A stretch of 25,815 nucleotides of DNA. It comes from Spirogloea muscicola. Its lineage: Eukaryota; Streptophyta; Zygnematophyceae; Spirogloeales; Spirogloeaceae. Shown here one piece after another: positions 19,592-25,815 of the stretch; within the stretch, counting starts at the first letter, position 1; each line of letters opens with the position of its first letter. A program made the position numbers and the translations under genes. The stretch is from the NCBI GenBank assembly GCA_009602725.1, contig WELB01000172.1, forward strand, positions 192,864-218,678, written 5' to 3'. The notes beneath the pieces were generated by a model that saw nothing but the letters and a program-made list of their open reading frames with translations, was not told the origin of the DNA and ran no database searches.

Positions 19592-20467
19592 TGCCCCACC
19601 TGCCCGCTGGACTTCGCAACTCCCCATGGCGTCTCCGTGCATCGGCGACACTGCAAGGGGCATGCCAGCCCCACCGGCACTCCGCCCCCCGCGGCCGTCG
19701 CGGCTTGCAGCACCATCGTCCCGGCCCTGGCATCTACTCCGGCGGAGCATACCACGGAGCATTACATGGAGGCCACTACTCTATCGCCTCCCGCCCGAGA
19801 GAAGTGTCGGGCACAAACGTTGTCGCCTACACCCCTGAGATGCGAGGGGACCCGCGAGGTGACCACGCTCCTCCATCCTCAGGGTATTATGCCCCATGTG
19901 CTCGGCCCTGACGACCCTGAGTATGCTTCTCCGTCGACAGAGGTGCAGCAGCCGCTACCGCCCGCCGAGCCGTTGTCACCACAGCCGCCGTCGTCCCCAC
20001 CGGCCCCACCTCCCCCGACGCCGCCTTCCCAACTATCCGCCATCCCGCCTCTCGAGCCGCCCAGCCTTCCACAGTCGGCGCCATCGACGCCGCCCCCATC
20101 TCCGCCGCCTCCACCCCCGCCGAGCGAGCCGGCTCCACCATCTTCGCCCCCACCTCTCTCGCCCGACCCGCCACGGCGCCAGCTTTGCCAGAGGACCTTC
20201 ACCACGCGGTCCGGCCGGTCCAATCACCAGCGAACTTGCACGTGCACCAACAACCGTGCGGAGGAGGCGCGGAGCGCAGCGGCGGCGGGTGGTCGTTGGG
20301 GCAGACCAGGCAGGCCTCCCGCGCCATCCCCGCCCACGCCTCACCACACTGGCAATGGCTGGCAGGCCTCGACCTGGCCGCAATTCACTGCCAGGCGGCC
20401 CTGCCGCTCCTTCGCCACGTTCCGCTCCGGGCGCGTTCACACCTCCACCGCGCACTCCGCCCGGTGA
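19592..20467 (+). pseudogene. Copy 1 N-terminal region: two zinc fingers and Pro-rich linker
   Basis: One open frame. Finger 1 (19592-19654) is C-X2-C-X12-H-X3-C (CPTC...HRRHC). A linker of mostly Pro, Ser and Ala follows (about 19930-20170). Finger 2 (20186-20239) keeps C, H and C with the same X12 and X3 spacing, but the first Cys position is Arg (CGC, one base from TGC). These fingers are expected to recognise the insertion target. After about 20280 the homologous protein continues in another frame (HWQWLAGLDLAAIHCQAAL), so a frameshift lies near 20280. Confidence 0.75.
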
Positions 20468-21664
20468 CACAGCGGACTTCGCGGACCACAGGGACGAGGC
20501 GGCGTGGAAGTTGTTCATCCTCTTCCCCCGGCTGTTGCTGGGGCGGCTCTCTCCCGACAGCCGCAAGCAGGGACAGCAGCCCCTCTTGGAACGCGTCCAG
20601 TTGTTCGAGAGTGGGCACTGGGAGGAGCTCCTGGCGAGGCACGACGCAGCCGTGGCCGCGTCCGCGGCCAACCGTGGTGGCCTAGGGGCAACACACGAAC
20701 GGGCGGCCAGCGTCCGCAGGGCTCTTGGCTATGGCCACGCAGGTGAGCTTTCCCGGGCGGTGCAGGCCCTGGACGATGCGATGCTGGCGCCAACCAATGC
20801 GGCAACCCGGGCGGCTCTGGACTCCCTCCACCCCCCGGCCAGCTCCCCCTTGCCACCGTGGTTGGCCGCGTTCGCCCCGCCGGAGGAGGTGGTCTTGGAA
20901 GCCGACGCCCTCAAGAAGGCTCTCCAGACCAGCCGTCGCGCAGCCGCTGGCGGCCCCTCCCGCATGCTAACTGAGCATTTGCGGGAGATCTTTCTCGAGG
21001 GTGAAGCGGCAGACTTCAACGCGCTGCTGCAGATCTGCCAGCATATGGTCCGAGACAATGTGTTGGCCAGCATCCGCGGCGTACTGTGCACCAGCGCGCT
21101 GCTCGCCCACAACAAGCCGAGCGGGGGAAACAGGCCCATTGCCATTGGGGAGGTCCTGTATCACCTGGTGAGCCGCGTACTCTGGCAGCAGCATGCAGGG
21201 CCGGCGCAGGTGCACATGGCGCCACACCAGTACGGCGTGGGGCTGCGGAGTGGGGGCGAGGCCGTCGTCCACGGGGTTCGTGCGACCTTGGACCAGCACC
21301 CGGGGTGGCTGGTGCTGGCCGTTGATGTGAAGGATGCCTTCAACACTGTGGAGCGCGCCAGTCTTGCGGAGGAGCTCCGGGCATCCTTCCCCTCCTGGTA
21401 CCCATTCTCCGCTTGGGGTACGGTCAGCCCAGCGACCTCCTCTGGCGGACAGGGGGTGATCAAGTGGAGGTCCTGCAGTCCCAAGCGGGTACGCGGCAAG
21501 GGGACCCCCTCGCCAGCTTCTACTTTGCGCTCGCTCACCACTGGGCTCTGCAGGCTACCGCGGCGGCACACCCAGGAGTCCTACTCCCCACCTTCGCGGA
21601 CGATACCACCATAGTCGGCCCTCCAGAAGACGTGGCGGCGGCCTTCGTCACCTTCGAGCTGTAG
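20465..21664 (+). pseudogene. Copy 1 reverse transcriptase region
   Basis: The frame entered near 20465 reads DEAAWKLFILFPRLLLG, RAASVRRALGYGHAGELSRA, NKPSGGNRPIAIGEVLYHLV (RT motif 1-2 region) and LAVDVKDAFNTVERASLAEE (motif A with catalytic Asp, about 21315-21375). Near 21395 the homology moves to another frame: LRLGYGQPSDLLW, QAGTRQGDPLASFYFALAHH (motif B) and TFADDTTIVG (motif C, FADD at 21593-21604). A TAG at 21662-21664 interrupts FEL-LATLGLS, where a CAG Gln codon is likely in the ancestor. Catalytic residues survive although the frame does not. Confidence 0.85.
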
Positions 21665-22650
21665 CTGGCAACCCTCGGCCTGTCCACCCGGGCGCCGAAG
21701 TGCACGGCTTGGTCTCCCTGCGGCCTCCCACCCACCCTAACGCTGCCCACCAGATGCCAGACTCCAGCAGATGGCTTCCCCCTGCTGGGGGTCCCCATCG
21801 GCTCGCCGCCCTTCGTGGAGGGCCAGCTGCGAGCCCGCCTTGCGGAGCATCTTCAGCCTGCGGCCCGGCTTCCCGAGCTGGACGATATGCATCTGGCGTT
21901 GGCCATGTTGACCAAGGCCATTGGGCAGCGGCCCCAGTACTTGACGCGAGTCACTCCGCCGTCCCCAGGGGCGTTGGCGGTGTACACGGATTTGGACGCA
22001 GGCGACCTTGGTGGCCCTGGTCCGCCAACAGGGCTTCCTCCAGTCGCCAGCCGCTATCCACCAGGCGGCGCTACCCCTCAGCCACGGTGGTCTCAGCCTG
22101 CGCCCGCTCGCCCGTTCTTGCCGGGCTGCATACCTCGGCAGCTCAGCGCAGACTGCTGCCTCCGTGGCCCAGCGCTTCATGGTCCACGGCCGGCGTGTAC
22201 TGGAGCAGGCGGTGGAGGAGGTCGACATGGGCGCGCTGCCGTTCCAGGTGTCGCTTCGCTCCGCCCACCAGGAGCTGCTCGCGGCGCACCCGGACCTGGC
22301 AGGCCAGGCGGTCTCCTTTGCGCGCCTTGCGTACACCGCTGACGTGCGCGTCCAAGCGCGATTCGCGGCCGTGGTCAACAAGGCCGCCTACACCACCGCC
22401 GTGCTGCAGCTCCCCGAGGCCGACCTGCGCGAGCGCGCGAGACTTCAATCGGCCTCCTCCCCGGGGGCAGCGGCGTGGCTTAGGGCCCTCCCCATCAATG
22501 ACGCCCTCACTCTCCCCGATGAGGTATTTCGCACTGCCGTCCACCGGTTCCTGGGACTGCCGCCTCCATGTCTCCAGGGTGTGCGTCAGTGTGTATGCGG
22601 CGAGCGAGAGGCCGACTCTGGGGAGCTGGCCGCTCATGTTCTCGCCCACC
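21665..22650 (+). pseudogene. Copy 1 post-RT (thumb/connector) region with Cys/His patch
   Basis: EGQLRARLAEHLQ and LDDMHLALAMLTKAIGQRPQ are in one frame (from about 21815). The homology then moves to the frame from 22008: QAALPLSHGGLSLRPLARS, AYLGSSAQTAA, FARLAYTADVRVQARFAAVV. It ends with CVCG (22590-22601) and HVLAH, the Cys/His patch that precedes the endonuclease in RLE elements, here imperfect. Blocks of the same order occur in copy 2 (for example AHTANLRAQAYFMEKV). Confidence 0.7.
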
Positions 22651-22653
22651 GGT

Positions 22654-23212
22654 GGCGAGCGGACAGCGGCTCACGACCGTCTCCGCGATGCGATGCATGG
22701 CATCCTGGTGGAGGCTGGCTTCTCGGTGGCAGCGGAGCAATCCGGCGTCATGCCGCTCCAGGAAAGGGCCGACGATCTCCACGCCCGTCGCGTAGACCTG
22801 GTCGCCACCCCACAGGCGGCAGGCCACGTCTTCTCCTGGACGTGGTGACTACCGACGCATACGACCGCTCACACCCAGTCGCCTGCGCCGCTCGGGCTAA
22901 AGAGCTCAATTTCGCCGACCATCCGCGGGAAGCCGAGTTCTTCCCGTTGGCGATTGACACCATGAGGCGCTGGGCGCTCGGTGGCTCGAGCTGCTCACCC
23001 AGCTCGCCCGCCACACGATCGCCCGTAGCTTCCATGGGGAGCCAGTAGTATTTCCTGCAGCTGGGTCGCTGGTGCAAGTGTACCGCATGCGCCTGGCCGT
23101 CTCGCTGCAGAGGTCTATGGCCCGAGCGCTGCACCTCCGCGCCGGCAGAGCCCTCGCTGCTGCCTCTGGCTCTGGCCAGGGGTCGCACTTCCAGGAGCCT
23201 AGCATCTCTGGC
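22654..23212 (+). pseudogene. Copy 1 restriction-like endonuclease and C-terminal module
   Basis: GERTAAHDRLRDAMHGILVE and ARRVDLVATPQ are in one frame. They are followed, after a shift near 22820, by RPRLLLDVVTTDAYDRSHPV and ACAARAKELNFADHPREAEF, then FFPLAIDT. This fits the RLE pattern R-x-D ... D-V ... K, with Val where a Pro usually precedes the Asp. After another shift near 22970 come RWLELLTQLARHTIARSFHG, AGSLVQVYRMRLAVSLQRS and RAGRALAAASGSG to SISG. The normal end (SDLRLLSRGY) is cut off here at about 23212. Confidence 0.75.
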
Positions 23213-23332
23213 TTTGTTTCTTTGTGGTGCTTCTTTTCTTAGTGCTTCCCCTGGCCCCCTTCTCGTTCTTCGTTCATTCTTTCTGGGCTGGCTTTTCCAG
23301 CCCCTATCATCAATGGGCGAGCACTTTCTTTG
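23213..23332 (+). repeat. 3' tail of copy 1
   Basis: The T/C-rich lead CCTGGCCCCCTTCTCGTTC precedes the hairpin GGGCTGGCTTTTCCAGCCC (23285-23303) and the terminal box ATCAATGGGCGAGCACTTTC (ending about 23328). In target-primed reverse transcription the 3' UTR structure is what the RT recognises, which would explain why the stem is kept in every copy. Confidence 0.8.
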
Positions 23333-23376
23333 GCGGCGGCCTCCGGCTTCTGTTCGGGCGACGTCTTTCTGCCTGC

Positions 23377-23510
23377 TAGCTACTCAGACTTGCATCCACC
23401 AACTAGAGGTTACTGAGAGTCCCCTTGCTGCTGTCTCAGTCCTTGGCACTCCGGCTCCTTCAGACCTTATCCATGCCTTTGGGCTGGCCTCTCCCAGCCA
23501 CCAGTTAATC
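23377..23510 (+). mobile_element. C-terminal end plus tail, subfamily 2
   Basis: YSDLHPPTRGY with TGA (GGTTACTGAG at about 23407-23416) is followed by a tail with hairpin GGGCTGGCCTCTCCCAGCC (23481-23499). It is the plus-strand partner of the minus-strand copy at 24590-24725, so the two form a large inverted pair. Confidence 0.7.
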
Positions 23511-23580
23511 TGGTCGCGCTTGCTCATTCTTCTTTGGGCTGGCTTGTCCAGCCCCTATCCTCAATGGGCGAGCCCTTTCG
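23511..23580 (+). repeat. Retroelement tail
   Basis: GCTCATTCTTCTTTGGGCTG, hairpin at 23536-23554, then CTCAATGGGCGAGCCCTTTC. It is almost identical to the tail of tandem unit 1, including the GAGCCC variant, and lies directly after the subfamily 2 copy. Confidence 0.75.
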
Positions 23581-23819
23581 CTTGCGAAGCAAGGCAACGG
23601 CTGTAAGAGGGCAGCCCCCAGAAAAGGTACAAAGCAGCTTTTCTGATGTGGCACAAGGCTGTGAAAGGGCCAGCCGAAATGGAAATGACAAGGTCTCCAA
23701 AGAGTAGCTCTGCCAATGGGGGCAAGGGCTGTGAAAAGCCTGCCCGAAAAGAATTGACGGAGGTTTGAAGGGGCCAGATGACGGAGGAGCCTAGATGCGC
23801 CATGACAGAGTGGGTGTAG
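23581..23819 (-). repeat. Degenerate tail-like sequences
   Basis: Three GGCTGT...GCC-type sequences in reverse orientation (near 23599, 23650 and 23726), each followed by an A-rich run (CCAGAAAAG, CCGAAATGG, CCCGAAAAG), look like worn tail hairpins. The stems are imperfect. No gene is present. Confidence 0.4.
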
Positions 23820-24092
23820 GATGGACTACTCAGTAGCTACAAGTGAGGAGCCTCAAATCGAGACAGACTAGCTGCCGGAAAGCAATCCCCCTGACAAAAG
23901 CCAGATTCTGCAGCGAGAGCCCAACCAGCGCGCAGATGCTCACCCGTGGGTACGGAGCTTCCCTCTGCTTCGTCTCGTATTTTGTAGTGTAGTCCTTTTT
24001 CGGCACCTCTTTCTTTGTCTTTGGACAGTATCCATTCCTTTTGGGCTGGTTTTGCCTGCCCCTCTTCTCTACGGACGCGCACTTTCGATGCT
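23820..24092 (+). mobile_element. Tail-bearing element, subfamily 3
   Basis: A CTACTCAGTAGCTAC...GTGAGGAG start leads to a tail with TTTGTAGTGTAGTCCTTTTT, CACCTCTTTCTTTG and GGGCTGGTTTTGCCTGCCC (24043-24061, stem mismatched), ending GCGCACTTTC. A related sequence in reverse lies at 25585-25760. No protein-coding part is attached. Confidence 0.55.
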
Positions 24093-24582
24093 AGGAAAGT
24101 GCTCGCCCATTGAGGATAGGGGCTGGAAAAGCCAGCCCAAAAAAGAATGAACAGAGTACAAGAAGGGGGCCAGGGGAAGCGCTCAGAAAACAAGCACACA
24201 AAGAAACTAAGCAGCTACGAATCACTCAGTAACCCCTGCGAAGCAGCCGCAGCTCAGAGATGCTAGTCTCCTGGAAGTGGGGCCCCTGGCCAGAGCCAGA
24301 GGCAGCAGCGAGGGCTCTGCCGGCACAGAGGTGCAGCGCGCGGGCCATAGACCTCTGCAGCGAGACGGCCAGGCGCATGCGGTACACTTGCGTCAGCGAC
24401 CCGGCTGCAGGAAAGGTTACCGGCTCCTTATGGAAGCGACGGGCGATGGTGTGGCGGGCGAGCTGGGTGAGCAGCTCGAGCCACCGAGCGCCCAGCGCCC
24501 CGTGGGTGTCAATTGCCAACGGGAAGAACTCGTCTTCCCGCTGATGGTTGGCGTACTTGAGCTCTTTAAGAGAAAGCGCGGC
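24093..24582 (-). mobile_element. 5'-truncated retroelement copy with intact C-terminus and tail
   Basis: On the minus strand: KELKYANHQREDEFFPLAID, then GALGARWLELLTQLARHTIA, SLTQVYRMRLAVSLQRSMAR and SELRLLRRGY, with the stop at 24228-24226, all in one frame. The tail follows, with the hairpin at 24138-24120 and the terminal box at about 24096-24114. This is the least damaged C-terminal module in the window and gives the reading frame missing in copy 1. It begins right beside the tail of the next element, so the two are head-to-tail. Confidence 0.8.
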
Positions 24583-24589
24583 CAGATTG

Positions 24590-24800
24590 ACTGGTGGCTG
24601 GGATAGGCCAGCCCAAAAGAATGGACAAAGTCTGAGGGAGCCTGAGTGCGAACGACTAGGACTAAGACATCAGCCAGGGAACGCTCAGTAACCTCTAGAC
24701 AGGAGATGCAGGTCCGAGAAGCTAGCCCGAGCGGCGCAGGCGACCGCATACCCAGCCTTGGCGGCACATTTGGCTGGGTGTGAGCGGTCGTATGCTAAGC
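24590..24800 (-). mobile_element. Retroelement fragment: RLE end, C-terminus, tail (subfamily 2)
   Basis: The minus strand reads AYDRSHPAKCAAKAGYAVAC, then AARASFSDLHLLSRGY and a stop at 24687-24685, then a tail with hairpin at 24614-24596. AYDRSHP-ACAARA is RLE sequence (compare copy 1), joined straight to the last ten residues; the whole middle of the module is missing. A second C-terminal end (SISDLQLLS) abuts it at about 24800-24826. Confidence 0.65.
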
Positions 24801-24926
24801 AGCTGCAGATCAGAGATGCTAGGCGTGGCCCGGAAGGGGCAAAGAGAGAAGCGGCTGCTGATATTAAAAGAATCGGCTGTAAACTGCCAGCCAGATGCAT
24901 GCAGGTGTTCATGACGGAGCCAAAGA

Positions 24927-24990
24927 AGAAAGTGCTCGCCGATAGAGAAGAGGAGCTGGCAAAGCCAGCCCAAAATAGTATGGACAAAGA
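24927..24990 (-). repeat. Retroelement tail (minus)
   Basis: AAGAAAGTGCTCGCCGATAG, then the hairpin CTGGCAAAGCCAG region (24953-24971) and CAAAATAGTATGGAC. One stem pair is changed (GAGCTGG against CCAGCCC). Confidence 0.65.
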
Positions 24991-25109
24991 GTTTGAAATT
25001 GCAAACAGAGTGAACAAGGTCGGAGCAAAGCAGGGGGGCTCAGGGGCCACCACCAGCGGCTTTGACAATCTGACCGCTCTGACCCACAACCTTGTTTTCG
25101 GGCTAGCTT

Positions 25110-25590
25110 TGGCCGAGCTGCTCAACCAGCTGTCGCGCCACGCTATCTCCCGCCGCTTCCATGGGGAGCCGGTGGACTTAAATGCTGCCGGCTCCCTGGC
25201 GCAGGTGTATCGCATGCGCTTGGCCGTCTTACTGCACCGTTCCATGGCTCGCGCGCTGCACCTCCGCGCCGGTCGAGCCCTTGCTGCCGCCTCTGGCCCT
25301 AGCCGAGGGCGAGCGGACCGGTTCACACGACCTCCTAGGAGACGCCATGCAGGGTGTGTTGCTGGAGGCCGGCTACAAGGTGGCTGTGGACAATACGACA
25401 ATTCTGCCCAATCCAGCGGGGCGCCGATGGACAGCGTCACACCCGCCGCGCTGACCTAGTTGCCAAACCGCCCGGGGGAGGTCCGCGTATCATTGCAGAT
25501 GTGGTGACTGCAGATTGCGTCGACATTGTCGACTCCGCAAAGTGGGCGACGCTCGCCGGGCACGCGGTCGCTTTGGCGGCTCGGAGTAAG
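25110..25590 (+). mobile_element. Mosaic retroelement fragment: C-terminal module followed by RLE
   Basis: The first part reads ELLNQLSRHAISRRFHGEP, SLAQVYRMRLAVLLHRSMAR and RAGRALAAASGP (to about 25305). It then runs directly into GERTGSHDLLGDAMQGVLLE (about 25308-25370), TRRADLVAKPPGGGPRIIAD and VVTADCVDIVDSAKWA. In copy 1 the GERT/RLE block precedes the C-terminal module, so the order here is reversed, as from two joined fragments or a tail-to-head junction. The RLE block preserves R-x-D...D-V. Confidence 0.65.
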
Positions 25591-25815
25591 AAAGAAGGTG
25601 CTCGCCCATTGAGAAGAGGGGCTGGCAAAGCCAACCCAAAAAGAATGGACAATGTTCAAAGCCAAAGAAAGAGGTGCTGAAAAAGGACTACACTACAAAG
25701 TGCAAGATGGTGCAGAGGGAGATGCAGATGGCTGCTCAGTATCCACGTGTGAGCAACAGCAGATCAGAGTAACTCGGAGCAGGAGAAGCGGCACTTTGCC
25801 GAGACCCGGAAGCAG
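25591..25815 (-). mobile_element. Tail-bearing element, subfamily 3 (minus), runs off the window
   Basis: GAAAGAAGGTGCTCGCCCAT, a hairpin near 25618-25636 (GGGCTGGCAAAGCCAACCC, one mismatch), then GAAAGAGGTGCTGAAAAAGG and ACTACACTACAAAG. The last parts match the reverse complement of 23960-24020. Sequence after about 25760 is unassigned. Confidence 0.55.

Larger units (their letters stand above)
19236..23332 (+). mobile_element. Non-LTR retrotransposon with RLE (R2/NeSL-like layout), copy 1
   Basis: About 4.1 kb. Order: zinc finger (19592-19654), Pro-rich linker, second finger (20186-20239), pre-RT region, reverse transcriptase (motif A VDVKDAFNTV, motif B GTRQGDPLASF, motif C FADD), thumb and connector, Cys/His patch, RLE, C-terminal module and 3' tail with hairpin. 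N-terminal fingers, a single RT and a C-terminal endonuclease without an N-terminal APE are the hallmark of RLE-type elements, which nick a target and prime reverse transcription there. At least five frame changes and one in-frame stop break the single expected ORF. The 5' end is placed only approximately. I cannot assign a clade without alignment. Confidence 0.82.

Noticed and set aside
24758-25459. 233-residue plus-strand open frame as one gene
   Set aside because: It mixes minus-strand tail DNA read backwards with a true C-terminal module (from about 25110). Only the latter is supported.

Overview
The window looks like nuclear DNA from an intron-rich eukaryote, most likely a green alga. 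The gene exons are GC-rich and short and are broken by many GT..AG introns. The three recognisable genes are eukaryotic housekeeping genes whose closest remembered relatives are plant or algal. Telomere-like TTTAGGG motifs (the plant/Chlorella-type telomere unit) recur near gene starts. A trebouxiophyte-type alga is my guess; nothing here proves it.

Left third (about 1-10.0 kb, gene-dense). A CT-rich tract opens the window. A plus-strand GPI mannosyltransferase 3 gene (PIG-B/GPI10 family) follows at 357-3478, as eight exons with the 5' end unresolved. A minus-strand cyclin-L gene lies at 4296-6154, with a C-terminal extension perhaps down to 3786. A plus-strand MFSD1-type major facilitator gene starts at 6860 and can be followed through ten exons to 10005. 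Cyclin L and the transporter are divergent across about 0.7 kb; PIG-B and cyclin L converge.

Middle (about 10.0-17.7 kb). Two related but unidentified minus-strand Ala/Pro-rich genes (A at about 10061-10693, B at about 15900-16960) flank a decayed plus-strand non-LTR retrotransposon (copy 2, about 11.76-15.47 kb). Small insertions and inverted repeats surround it, including a 75-bp segment bounded by 16-bp direct repeats. GC-rich Ala-codon repeats, a 44-bp near-palindrome and three hairpins occupy 16.5-17.65 kb.

Right part (about 17.9-25.8 kb). This is a dense nest of one retroelement family. The best copy (copy 1, about 19.24-23.33 kb, plus) shows, in order, a C-X2-C-X12-H-X3-C zinc finger, a Pro-rich linker, a second finger missing one Cys, a reverse transcriptase with FADD at motif C, a Cys/His patch, a restriction-like endonuclease (RLE) region and a conserved C-terminal module ending in R-G-Y-stop. 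A 3' tail follows that contains a 7-bp stem hairpin (GGGCTGG...CCAGCCC). That layout is R2/NeSL-like. Copy 1 is broken by frameshifts and an in-frame stop. At least a dozen tails and about nine C-terminal modules lie on both strands, several joined head-to-tail and some tail-to-tail, as if new copies land in or beside old tails. No RNA genes or CRISPR arrays were found.
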